Shown here piece after piece: positions 48,573-57,800 of a DNA stretch of 64,000 nucleotides. The DNA is from Williamsia sp. GTDB lineage: Bacteria > Bacteroidota > Bacteroidia > Chitinophagales > Chitinophagaceae. The number at the start of each line of letters is the position of its first letter. Positions within the stretch are counted from its first letter, which is position 1. The DNA is taken from positions 1-64,000 of the forward strand of contig JADCRZ010000001.1 in the NCBI GenBank assembly GCA_015069695.1. Direction: 5' to 3'. The notes below the pieces were generated by a model. The model did no database searches. It was given only the letters and a program-made list of their open reading frames with translations, and was not told the DNA's origin. Both the position numbers and the translations under genes were made by a program.

Positions 48573-49400
48573 ATGATAGCTGAAGACTTTGCACCAAAGC
48601 GGATCGTTTGCCTTACGGAGGAGACCGTAGAAACGCTTTACTTGCTGGGTGAGCAGGACCGGATCGTAGGCATCTCCGGTTTCGTGGTTCGTCCGCCCCG
48701 GGCCCGCAAGGAAAAACCCATCGTATCGGTGTTTACCGACGCCAGCATAGAGAAAATTTTAGTGTTGCAACCCGACCTGGTGATCGGCTTTTCTGATATA
48801 CAGGCCCATATTGCAAAAGAACTGATTGCACAGGGGGTTACAGTATGGATCAACAACCACCGCACGGTAGAGGGCATCCTGAAAATGATCGTGCAGCTGG
48901 GCAGTCTGGTCGGAAAACACCAGGAAGCCCGTGTCCTGGTTGATCAATACCAAACAGGGATTGCAACCATACAGCAAGCTGTAAGCAGCTTGCCATACAA
49001 GCCAACAGTTTATTTTGAAGAATGGTTCGACCCGCTCATTTCCGGGATCGCGTGGGTAAGCGAGTTGGTGGAGCTGGCAGGCGGTGTGGATATATATAAA
49101 GAACACCGGAACGCATCCCTGGCAAAGGACAGGATCATTGCTGACAGAAGTGATGTTGTGCGCCGCAATCCTGACATCATCATAGCATCCTGGTGCGGTA
49201 AAATGTTCAAAAAAGAAAAGCTGATCAGCAGAGAGGGATGGAGCCAGATAGCTGCCGTGAAAAGCGATTTTATCTTTGAAATAAAATCATCCGTCATTTT
49301 ACAACCCGGACCCGCCGCCCTCACCGAAGGCCTCCGGCAAATAGCCGCTATCATTCAACAATGGCATGCCCGGCGAGGACAACAAGATCAACATGAATAA
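48573..49400 (+). CDS. BtuF-like cobalamin/iron-chelate-binding protein, no leader
   Basis: A 275-residue type III solute-binding protein. It has the two-lobe pattern of BtuF: RIVCLTEETVETLYLLGEQD, IVGISGF, IEKILVLQPDLVIGF, a long linking helix and a second lobe with VYFEEWFDPLISGIAWVSEL. From the ATG at 48573 there is no signal peptide, and the in-frame extension to 48498 does not supply one, so the protein is probably cytoplasmic. Its stop codon overlaps the start of the next small gene (ATGAATAA). A link to cobalamin is inferred from family resemblance and from the Dph6-like neighbour, a pairing I recall from other Bacteroidota. Confidence 0.75.
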   Translation: MIAEDFAPKRIVCLTEETVETLYLLGEQDRIVGISGFVVRPPRARKEKPIVSVFTDASIEKILVLQPDLVIGFSDIQAHIAKELIAQGVTVWINNHRTVEGILKMIVQLGSLVGKHQEARVLVDQYQTGIATIQQAVSSLPYKPTVYFEEWFDPLISGIAWVSELVELAGGVDIYKEHRNASLAKDRIIADRSDVVRRNPDIIIASWCGKMFKKEKLISREGWSQIAAVKSDFIFEIKSSVILQPGPAALTEGLRQIAAIIQQWHARRGQQDQHE

Positions 49401-49623
49401 ATATTATAAGCAGATCAAGCAGACCATCAAAGCAGCCAGCCATTATTGCGGGTTCCCTGCATACGAAGGACCGATCCCGGAAGGGCCATCCGGCTTTAAG
49501 AAGTCCTGTTACCAGGTCTTTTCATCCCTTTGTTTTTTAATGACCGGATATGCCTGTCAGCCGCTTGATCACAGGCATTGTCCATGTAAACTGAAAAAGG
49601 AGCTTGCGCATGCCCAGACCTAA
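49393..49623 (+). CDS. Small Cys-rich protein, unknown function
   Basis: A 76-residue open frame starting MNKYYKQIKQTIKAASHYCG, with six Cys residues (HYC, KSCYQ, SLCF, YACQ and HCPC). I recognise no family. Its start overlaps the stop of the BtuF-like gene by 8 bp and its end overlaps the Dph6-like gene by 14 bp. That layout fits translational coupling in a three-gene operon. The Cys pattern could bind metal or cobalt. It may instead be a chance frame that bridges a 209-bp gap. Confidence 0.45.
   Translation: MNKYYKQIKQTIKAASHYCGFPAYEGPIPEGPSGFKKSCYQVFSSLCFLMTGYACQPLDHRHCPCKLKKELAHAQT
49597..49602 (+). promoter_or_regulatory. Shine-Dalgarno sequence of the Dph6-like gene
   Basis: AAGGAG lies 7 bp before the ATG at 49610. 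Strong Shine-Dalgarno sites are unusual in Bacteroidota, and this one supports 49610 over an upstream TTG at 49604. Confidence 0.5.
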
Positions 49624-50305
49624 AGCCGTGTTTTGCTGGAGCGGCGGAAAAGACAGCGCATTGGCCCTGTACAGGATCCTTCAGGAAAACCGTTTCCAGG
49701 TCGTTTCCCTGCTCACCACCCTTGAACAGGATCACCGCCGTGTTAACATGCATCGGGTGCAGGAGCAGCTGCTGGATGAACAAGCAGCTGCCATCGGCAT
49801 CCCGCTGGAGAAAGCATGGGTGAACAACAAGAGCAATCATGCTTATGAACAGGCCATGGAAGCCATGTTCCTGCTCCAAAAATCCAGCGGTGTAACCCAC
49901 GTGGTATTTGGAGACATCTTTTTGACAGACCTGCGCGCTTATCGTGAGCAGATGCTGCAAAGGGTCGGGCTGGAGGCAATCTTTCCGCTCTGGCAGCAGG
50001 ATACCCATTCCCTAATGAGGGAGTTCTTCCGGTATGGCTTCAGAACGGTTATCTGTTGTGTTAGTGCGGCTTTCTTCACGGAAGAAGATGCAGGCAAAGA
50101 TTTGGATGCCGGCTTTATTCAGCAGCTTCCGGCAGGCGTAGACGCCTGTGGTGAAAACGGAGAATTTCATACGTTTTGCTACAGTGGGCCGCTGTTTTCA
50201 AAGCCGGTCTTATTTACCCGTGGAGAGAAGACCTTCGAGCTTCTGGAAGGAGGTAGTACCCAGAACGGGTTCTGGTTCGTTGATTTGTTGCGTGCCGGAA
50301 AATAA
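49610..50305 (+). CDS. Dph6-like PP-loop ATP pyrophosphatase
   Basis: A 231-residue protein of the diphthine-ammonia ligase (COG2102) family. The PP-loop CWSGGKDSALALYRI is at residues 8-22, followed by VVFGDIFLTDLRAYRE and CGENGEFHTFCYSGPLF, both hallmarks of the family. Bacteria lack diphthamide, so the substrate differs from the eukaryotic ligase. The coupled BtuF-like gene suggests a role in cobalamin or cobinamide amidation or salvage; that is inference. Translation starts at 49610 with a good ribosome-binding site. Confidence 0.85.
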   Translation: MPRPKAVFCWSGGKDSALALYRILQENRFQVVSLLTTLEQDHRRVNMHRVQEQLLDEQAAAIGIPLEKAWVNNKSNHAYEQAMEAMFLLQKSSGVTHVVFGDIFLTDLRAYREQMLQRVGLEAIFPLWQQDTHSLMREFFRYGFRTVICCVSAAFFTEEDAGKDLDAGFIQQLPAGVDACGENGEFHTFCYSGPLFSKPVLFTRGEKTFELLEGGSTQNGFWFVDLLRAGK

Positions 50306-50739
50306 GCTATGTGTATATAATCCACGGCAGAAAACGTGGCTGGCGCTGATGAACTTCAACCAAAAAAGGCAAAGATAATACAAGGTCTTGCCCACATCAA
50401 ACAAAGAACTGCCATCTACGATTCACTTCGACAACAATTAAAAAATCTGCCTGATTCGCCGCATTCTTTTTGGTTGTTCGAGCCATGGTTTACACCCACC
50501 ATTCAGTATATGGTTGGTTTCCTGGATAAGGTGTTTAAGCATGCGCACGAACAGCAGGATCGCAGACAGGAATAGTTGATTTGTTCAGCTAACAAGAAAG
50601 AAAGGTCTATTTTTATCGTACAGGAAAGGATGCGCTGTACCCAGTCCAGGCGGAAGAGATGAAGGCAGGATATCTTATTGTGTGATAGCCGTTGAAAAGG
50701 CTTGATGTAACAAAATGATTGATGTGAAAACCCAGCACC
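50306..50739. other. Gap with one doubtful small frame
   Basis: It contains the GTG-initiated frame at 50336-50575 (listed separately) and about 160 bp before the DUF1593 gene. I see no promoter or hairpin that I can defend. Confidence 0.35.
50336..50575 (+). CDS. Doubtful small protein
   Basis: A 79-residue frame from a GTG start. The sequence (LQPKKAKIIQGLAHIKQRTA; FWLFEPWFTPTIQYMVGFLD) has reasonable protein composition with a predicted helix and an aromatic segment, but I recognise no family. It follows the Dph6-like gene by 30 bp. It could be a real small gene or the remains of a larger one. Confidence 0.3.
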   Translation: MAGADELQPKKAKIIQGLAHIKQRTAIYDSLRQQLKNLPDSPHSFWLFEPWFTPTIQYMVGFLDKVFKHAHEQQDRRQE

Positions 50740-52029
50740 GTGAAAAAAGCAATTTTTCTCTTTTGTATGCTATGTTGTTCCCTTGCAATGACTGCACAAA
50801 AACCGGTTCCTGTGAAGCCGCGTATTTTGATCAGCACAGATATTGGTGGTACAGATCCGGATGACAACCAGTCGATGATCCATTTTCTGATGTACAGCAA
50901 CCTGTTCAACACGGAGGGCCTTGTCTCTTCTCCTTCTTATGGCAAAGGGAGCAAGGAAGAAATTTTGCGCATGATAGCGCTGTACGAAAAAGACCTGCCC
51001 AGGCTTCAAGGGCATGAGAAAGGCTTTCCATCGGCGGATGCTTTGCGCGCCCTTTGCAAACAAGGCAGGCAGGGAGCGGCCCCCTTTGCAGGATATTCAA
51101 CGGCTACCGAGGGGTCTGAGTGGATCGTACAATGTGCAAGGAAGAAAAGCAGCCAGCCGCTTTGGGTCCTGGTATGGGGCGCTTTGGATGACCTCGCCCA
51201 GGCCTTGCATGATGCGCCTGCTATCCGCAACAACATCAAAGTTTACTGGATCGGCGGACCCAACAAAAAATGGAGTGCCAACAGCTATGCCTATATCCTG
51301 GAGCACTTTCCGGACCTGTGGTTTATAGAGGTCAATTCATCTTACTACGGCTTTTTCTCGAACAACGGCATGCCCGACAGTGTGAAAACGACCAGCTACT
51401 ACGACAAGTATATCAACAACGCCGGCTACATGGGCAGGGATTTTAAAAATTATTACGGCGGAAATGTAAAAATGGGCGATACGCCTTCCTTGTTGTACAT
51501 GATGGACGGCGACCCCAACAACCCCTTCAAGGAAAGCTGGGGCGGCAGCTTTGAAAAATTCAACCACAGTTCGCGCCTTGTTTTTAACCGCAATACCACG
51601 CTAACCGATACAGTAACCGTATGCTCCATTGTGGAATATTATTTCAAAGGTCCTCGACTGAATATCCCTGCTGATTCTGCTTGTTTTACGCTCAGCGTAA
51701 AGGCAGGTATCGGCGAACAGAAATGGGACGGGTACTACAAGGGGGAAGGAAACTATGTCGTGCGCTATGCACCCAAGCAATCAGAAACCCTTTCGTATAG
51801 CATTACATCATCGATTCCGGGGTTTCCGGAACAATCAGGCCAGTTGGTCGTAGATAATCTCTGGCCGGGTAAAGCCAGAAAAACAGATTACCCGTTGGGC
51901 CCCCACTGGTACACCGACAGGGGCGACCCTCAGCTGTACGATGGCAAAATACAGGGAGGAATCACCGTCAAGAAATGGCGCAACCAGGTTTTACAGGATT
52001 GGGCCAAGCGATGGAGCTGGTTAAAATAG
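50740..52029 (+). CDS. Secreted DUF1593 (nucleoside-hydrolase-like) protein
   Basis: A 429-residue exported protein (leader MKKAIFLFCMLCCSLAMTAQ). The N-terminal two thirds have a nucleoside-hydrolase-like fold with the metal site RILISTDIGGTDPDDNQSM, then LVWGALDDLAQAL and a second region TPSLLYMMDGDPNNP. The last 110 residues form a beta-sandwich (QKWDGYYKGEGNYVVRYAP). The whole matches DUF1593, found in proteins near polysaccharide-degrading genes and sometimes described as cellulose-binding. Its substrate is probably a plant glycan or glycoside; this is inference. Confidence 0.82.
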   Translation: MKKAIFLFCMLCCSLAMTAQKPVPVKPRILISTDIGGTDPDDNQSMIHFLMYSNLFNTEGLVSSPSYGKGSKEEILRMIALYEKDLPRLQGHEKGFPSADALRALCKQGRQGAAPFAGYSTATEGSEWIVQCARKKSSQPLWVLVWGALDDLAQALHDAPAIRNNIKVYWIGGPNKKWSANSYAYILEHFPDLWFIEVNSSYYGFFSNNGMPDSVKTTSYYDKYINNAGYMGRDFKNYYGGNVKMGDTPSLLYMMDGDPNNPFKESWGGSFEKFNHSSRLVFNRNTTLTDTVTVCSIVEYYFKGPRLNIPADSACFTLSVKAGIGEQKWDGYYKGEGNYVVRYAPKQSETLSYSITSSIPGFPEQSGQLVVDNLWPGKARKTDYPLGPHWYTDRGDPQLYDGKIQGGITVKKWRNQVLQDWAKRWSWLK

Positions 52030-52269
52030 CGGAAGGCCGGGTATCTTTAAAGACCAGCGGGCCCGAAATGCTCAACCGTTCCAGAAAATCCGTTCAGTTA
52101 TTCAGGCGTTGATACAAGTAAAAACCGTTAGCGGTCACGATGCGACAAGCTCCTGCCGGCATTGGAATCAGCCTGCTTTCTCATTTTGACTACAAACACC
52201 CTCAATTAGGCTACAACTGGCAAGTGGCAGCCGTTGAACTTTGTGTAACAAAAATTAAAATGAAAAAGT

Positions 52270-53121
52270 ATGGAACAACAAAATAGAAGGCCAGGCGGAA
52301 AGGTTTGGTTTATGACGGGAGCTTCCCGTGGGTTTGGAAGAGTTTGGGCAGATGCTGCGCTCAAACGGGGCGATAAGGTTGCGGTTACTGCAAGAAACTT
52401 GTCAAGCATTGCGGATCTAAAAGAAAAATACGGAGCCAATGTGCTAACGCTTGAGCTGGATGTAACAAACAATGAACAGGTAAAGAAAGCCGTTGCACAA
52501 GCCCATACCTATTTCGGCAGGCTCGATATAGTGCTTAACAATGCCGGTTATTCACTGGTTGGCACAATCGAAGAAGCAAGCGCTGAAGACGTGAAGGCGA
52601 TGTATGATACAAATATTTTCGGCGCATTGGCGGTTATACAGGCAGCATTGCCATTGCTGCGTCAGCAAGGCGGCGGGCATATAGTGGGTACCTCCAGCAA
52701 CCTTGGCCATGTTACGCTGCCGGTGATCGGTTATTATTGTTCCTCCAAATGGGCATTTGAAGCTATTCATGAAAGCCTTGCTTTGGAGGTGAAAGCTTTT
52801 GGCATTAAAGTAACCATTATTGAGCCCGGTGCTTATGCCACAGAGTTTGGCAGCCAGGCGTCTTTGAAGTTTGCAGCCGGTCTTGACATATATGCTGATT
52901 ACAAACAGCAGTTTTTTAACAGCCTGAAAGAGATGGAAAGAGGTGATCCGGAGGCAACTCCTGAAGCGCTCTTCAAAGTGGTTGATGCCGAAAATCCACC
53001 GCTGCGTTTCTTTCTCGGCAGCCATAATTTGCCGTGGGTGCAAAAGGCTTATGAAGAAAGGTTAGCCACATGGGAAGAATGGCAATCGGTTTCCAGTGCA
53101 GCGCAGGGCAGTGCCAGGTAA
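52270..53121 (+). CDS. Short-chain dehydrogenase/reductase
   Basis: A 283-residue classical SDR. The NADP-binding motif is TGASRGFG with VAVTARN after strand 2, the NNAG motif is present, and the active site shows GTSSNLG with YYCSSK (Tyr and Lys). The length and C-terminal extension fit the SDR group often found beside AraC-type regulators. The substrate is not readable. The AraC gene follows 69 bp downstream on the same strand, which suggests it senses the same compound. Confidence 0.9.
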   Translation: MEQQNRRPGGKVWFMTGASRGFGRVWADAALKRGDKVAVTARNLSSIADLKEKYGANVLTLELDVTNNEQVKKAVAQAHTYFGRLDIVLNNAGYSLVGTIEEASAEDVKAMYDTNIFGALAVIQAALPLLRQQGGGHIVGTSSNLGHVTLPVIGYYCSSKWAFEAIHESLALEVKAFGIKVTIIEPGAYATEFGSQASLKFAAGLDIYADYKQQFFNSLKEMERGDPEATPEALFKVVDAENPPLRFFLGSHNLPWVQKAYEERLATWEEWQSVSSAAQGSAR

Positions 53122-53190
53122 CATCTTTTAAAAATCAATCATAACCGGTCATCAAACACAGGGCCGGTTATGATTGTATTACATCTCAAC

Positions 53191-54111
53191 ATGAAAAAGG
53201 AAGAAAACAAACCACATAGTTTTACTTCACTCTCGGAAGCGGCCAAAGCCTTTGGTCTGCCCGAGCCACAACACCCGCTGATATGCATGCTGGGTGCTGA
53301 AAGTAACCAGGTTATTGAAAACAACTTTCCCCAATCGCATGTACTTAGTTTTTACAAGATATCATATAAGCCAAGGCTTAGCGGCAGGGTAAAATATGGC
53401 CAGCACTATTATGATTTTGACGAAGGAGGCTTGCTGTTTGCCGCTCCCAACCAGGTGATCGGCAGCAACGAAGAGCATGGTGGCGTATGCTCGCAATATA
53501 CGCTGCTGATACACCCTGACTTTTTGTTGACCTATCCTTTAGCAAGGAAAATAAGACAATATGGCTTCTTTTCCTACTCGGCCAATGAGGCTTTGCATTT
53601 ATCTGACAAGGAAAAGACAACCATTATTTCCATCTTCAATATCATTGATGAAGAATTGAACAGCAGGATCGATGATTTTAGCCATGATGTAATTATCTCC
53701 CAGATCGAGTTGTTGCTGAATTACGCCAACAGGTTTTACAAGCGCCAGTTCATTACCCGCAAAACACTCAGCAACGACCTGTTGCAGAAGCTGGAAGAAG
53801 TACTGGAAAATTATTACAACAGCGAACGTTCGGTGAGCCAGGGGATACCAACGGTACATTATCTATCGGGTCAACTGAACATCTCCGCCAGCTATTTAAG
53901 CGATATGCTTCGTTCGCTCACCGGCCTGAATGCACAGCAGCACATACACCAGAAATTAATAGAAAAAGCAAAAGAAAAGCTATCTACCACCAGCCTCTCC
54001 GTAAGTGAAGTTGCCTACGAGCTGGGCTTTGAACATCCCCAGTCTTTCAGTAAGTTGTTTAAAACAAAAACCAGTCAGTCGCCTCTGGAATTCAGACAGT
54101 CTTTTAATTGA
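53191..54111 (+). CDS. AraC-family transcriptional regulator
   Basis: A 306-residue regulator with an N-terminal cupin-like effector domain (about 20-170; GGLLFAAPNQVIGSNEEHGG) and a C-terminal double helix-turn-helix (about 205-303; LNISASYLSDMLRSLTGLNA and SEVAYELGFEHPQSFSKLFK). I chose the ATG at 53191 (MKKEENKPHSF); the frame opens at 53170. It lies between the SDR gene and a rhodanese-like gene on the same strand, and probably controls the SDR gene. Confidence 0.9.
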   Translation: MKKEENKPHSFTSLSEAAKAFGLPEPQHPLICMLGAESNQVIENNFPQSHVLSFYKISYKPRLSGRVKYGQHYYDFDEGGLLFAAPNQVIGSNEEHGGVCSQYTLLIHPDFLLTYPLARKIRQYGFFSYSANEALHLSDKEKTTIISIFNIIDEELNSRIDDFSHDVIISQIELLLNYANRFYKRQFITRKTLSNDLLQKLEEVLENYYNSERSVSQGIPTVHYLSGQLNISASYLSDMLRSLTGLNAQQHIHQKLIEKAKEKLSTTSLSVSEVAYELGFEHPQSFSKLFKTKTSQSPLEFRQSFN

Positions 54112-54209
54112 GAAAACAAATTATATAAACCAAAGCAACTCCTCGTTTGTTAGCAACCATCAGCGCTGCCGCACAAAAGCTGAAACAACAATGTAAAATC
54201 ATAAACAAT

Positions 54210-54644
54210 ATGCGACCCGTCATTTTCTTCCTGTTTGTTATGCTGATATTCAACGGGGGAATATTGGCACAGGATGCCAAAGAGCCCTGGAACAGCAGCC
54301 AGCTGTTGGAACCGGCAACACTTGCTTTCAGAATTGACCAAAACCAAACAGACAACCTGTTGATCCTGTCGGTTGGACCTGGTGCCGTTATAAAAGGTTC
54401 GGTTGATATAGGACCGGCACACGAACTGGAAAACATGGAAAAGCTGAAGGATTATCTAAAAAACACTTCAAAAGACAAGGAAGTGGTTATCTATTGCGGT
54501 TGTTGCCCGTTTGACAAATGCCCCAACATACGACCCGCTTTCAAAGTGCTGCAGGAATTGGGTCTTAAAAATGCAAAGCTGCTCAACATAGCTAAGAACG
54601 TTAAAACAGATTGGTTAGACAAAAACTATCCGGTAAACCAATAA
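54210..54644 (+). CDS. Exported rhodanese-like protein
   Basis: A 144-residue protein with a leader (MRPVIFFLFVMLIFNGGILAQ). The mature part has a rhodanese layout: an early helix with LEPATLAFRI, then KEVVIYCGCCPFDKCPNI, where the active-site loop normally reads CxxGxR. Here the loop is CGCCPFDKC, with four Cys residues, so sulfur transfer, redox or metal binding are all possible. I chose the ATG at 54210 as it starts the leader. The dispersed element (copy C) begins 15 bp after the stop codon. Confidence 0.75.
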   Translation: MRPVIFFLFVMLIFNGGILAQDAKEPWNSSQLLEPATLAFRIDQNQTDNLLILSVGPGAVIKGSVDIGPAHELENMEKLKDYLKNTSKDKEVVIYCGCCPFDKCPNIRPAFKVLQELGLKNAKLLNIAKNVKTDWLDKNYPVNQ

Positions 54645-54659
54645 GTTCAAAATAGCATA

Positions 54660-54781
54660 ACACCCAATTGAATGAGCTGGTATGGCATGCATCGTAGACC
54701 CACCCCTGCCTTCATCTGTTTTACGTATGCATTTCATTTACCCCTTCTCAACACTGCACATCAACAAATTCAAATCGGTAT
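54660..54781 (+). repeat. Dispersed element, full copy C (122 bp)
   Basis: It runs from ACACCCAATTGAATGAGC to AAATTCAAATCGGTAT. A second partial right end (TTAAATTCAAATCGATGT) lies at 54795-54812. It begins 15 bp after the rhodanese stop codon. Confidence 0.92.
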
Positions 54782-54833
54782 AATTCCATACCCTTAAATT
54801 CAAATCGATGTAAGACAGTTTGCTTTGTTGCAG

Positions 54834-54884
54834 CTATAAATTGATAAAGCCGGTTCGTACTGAACCGGCTTTATCAATTTATAG
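54834..54884 (-). terminator. 23-bp perfect hairpin after the giant T9SS gene
   Basis: Positions 54834-54856 and 54862-54884 are exact reverse complements with loop GTACT. The core is AAAGCCGGTTC. It lies 12 bp past the stop of the minus-strand giant gene. Confidence 0.8.
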
Positions 54885-54896
54885 GGTTGGTTTTAT

Positions 54897-57800
54897 TTAA
54901 AAAATCAACTTTTTGCTTCCCATCCCTTCTACTTGAATGGTGTAAATTCCCGGTGGAGGAGCAGTGCCTAAGCGAACTTCTATTTTGCCGTCAGTAGCCT
55001 GCATTATCTTGCTGAAAATCACTTTTCCGCTCATATCTGCTATGAGCACTTTCCTATTGCTTTTTTCAGTTTCAAAAAGGCTGATCGTAAAGTCTGCCTT
55101 CACGGGATTTGGATAAATAGCCCAACCTTTAGACCTGGAATCGAGGGTTACAACCTGGATTCCCAACTGGGTGGCTTTTCCATCTTTATCAACCTGTGTT
55201 AAACGGTAATAGTTTTTTCCTTTGACCGGCGTTTGATCGGTGAAACGATAGTTTAAGCTTTGGGTGCTATTGCCACCAGACTGGGCTTTTACAACGCCTA
55301 AACTCCTGAACGATGCGCCATCATTGCTTCTTTCCAGTAAATAATAGTCATTTTGATGCTCCGCGGCTACTTTCCAGTTCAACAACACAGTTCCGTTATT
55401 TTGCGGAGCAGCGTTGAAACTGATGGTTTGAACAGGCAAAAGACTTTCCCTTGTCCAAACAACATCGAGACTTCGGAAGAGGTGCTGGTTTTTGGACGAT
55501 TCAGACCCGATATCAAATATGCCGAAGCCGCCATACAAGTTGGGAGTGACGTTTGCCTGCATATCAACAACTTCCTGGGAAGGGTGCCCTGCCCACTCCG
55601 TAATAGCAGAAGAAGCCTGCGGGGTAGTTGATTCCACGTGTGCTGTAAGTTTGCCGGTCGAATTGTCTGCAGTGAGTGTGATAAGACAGTCGCTGATCAT
55701 AGCGGAAGACCAAACAGGATCGCACACCGGTACAACAGTACCATCTGCTTTATATTCTACAAGATAGAACATCACAGATTTGCCACCCTGGGAAATGCGC
55801 ATCATACGCAGGGCATAACCCCTCTGCAGCTGCAGGTCGTATTTAATGAGGATGTCAAGATATTGTCCGGCAGAACCAAAACCCTGTCCTGCCGTTTTTT
55901 CGGGGTTCAGGTTTATTTTAACCTGCATATAATCAGACTTCTCACTGGGCGTGTAAAACAGCTCAGCGCCTTTTCTTGTAAAGAATAGGCCGTATTTGTA
56001 TACTTCTTCGGTTGACGCTGCGCCGTCCAGCCCGGCATCCGTGAATGCCCAGCCACTTTCGGTTGCTGAAGGTGCAAATGGAGTTATGAATGCCTCATTG
56101 CCCTCGTTGTAGCCGCTCTTTCTCCAGTTGGTGAGCTGCGTGGCGGTTGGGCTTACATTTTGAACCGTCCAATAGCCTGGTTTTATTGATGTTGCATAGT
56201 CAAGAGGGAAGTTGCGGAAATCGGTGTGAACCTTGAACGGCAGCGTGATGTTGCCGTTTGCGATCCGCGTGTCGTAAATAAGGCGCGTAGCTGCACCGGC
56301 GGACGATACATCGTGTTTGGGTTTGATTTCGACGCCGATGTATTTGCCGCTGTCGCCGGGCTGCAGTGTATAAGACCGCTCCGGCACATTCAGGCGCGAA
56401 ACAGCAACCGCTGCAGAGGTGTTCCAGTTGTTGTTGTCCAACCTATACCAGGTTATCAAGGACTGGTCGGTCAGTGCAGAATCCGGCAGGTTCAGCTTGT
56501 AGTCCAAACCGATCTTTCCATTTACGGGGGCAAGTATGGAGGGTGAGCCGCTAAAATCAGGAGCACTCATCTGCGCAGGGGTTATTGTAACAAGCGCGGC
56601 ACCCTGAAGCCCGATGGCACTTGTGGCGGTAATTACAACATTGAATGGCGCGTATGTTTTGTTTACACCTTTAACGGTGCAGGTTTTTCCGTCGCCGGAA
56701 GGCGTGAGTGTTATATTGGCGGCGTACTTTGTATAATCGGGCGCAATGGCCCATACAATAGCTCCGGCATTGGCCTGTGAACTCGTGGTTGAGCCTGCAA
56801 CCGTGCAGGTGAGTGAAACGCTGCCTGTATCTGTCTGGATCGACCGGGTACTAGGGCTTACTGTAAGTGCAGTGGGGATATTATCTGCTCCGGCCTGCTC
56901 TATACTTCCTTTTACACCGAGGGGATCCCAGTTGTCATTTCCCCGCAACAGATTGTAGGTGTTGTAAACGGTTACTCCGCCAGTGGTAATTTTATAGGCT
57001 TTGAGTGCATCTTTGTTCGTTATGGTCACGGCAAGGCCAGGCACATCGCCGCTCATATCAACAGGGGTGCCATTGAGCGTAATGTTAGCCTGATAAGCGC
57101 GCAGGTATTTAGGGGGCACTTTCGTCCATTCAACCGGCTTGTTAACAAGGCTGCCGCTGTCAGTAAAGCAAGTAAATGCGCCATCAATCATAACTCCGGA
57201 TGTTTGGCTTTTGGTCATATACTGCGCGCTGGCTTCGTTGGTGCTGTGCGAGCGGAATATGTTGTTGAGCAGCACCGAGCCGCTGATAGAGCCAAAAGGA
57301 AACGAACCGTAAAAATCGAAATTGCTGTTCAGGTAAACCCCTTTCACCAGCGAGTCGTCGGTTGACTCAAAATGGCAGTTGGTATAAAGCGTGCGACTGC
57401 CGGCGGGCGGCGTTAAATTGAGGCGTGAAACAAATGCACAGTTGTCTGCCCACACTTTACCGCTTATAGATGAAAAGCCGAACAGTTGCGCCTGCACGCC
57501 GTTGTTTGTTCGCCGCTGCCGGTTGAATGCGGGTTTGAGGGGGAAAACAAGGTCCACGGTGCAGTAATTGCCGTAAGTGATGTTACTGGTAGCAAAACCA
57601 TTTGCTTTCAGGTTCAAAACATTCCAGTTGCCATCCGAACCGTTGGATTGTCCGCGATTGCCACAAATAACCACGTTGACGTAATTCTTGGTCAGTCCGA
57701 TAAATTCGATATACGTAACATCTAACTCCACGCCATTAAGCCCGTGCCGGTTTTTTTCACCAGAAGAGCTCGAAACGGTTGGGTCATCCGGGTCGTCTGT

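Noticed and set aside
35161-54781. CRISPR array made of the dispersed repeats
   Set aside because: The copies are about 2-10 kb apart, occur in both orientations and have no regular spacers or cas genes.
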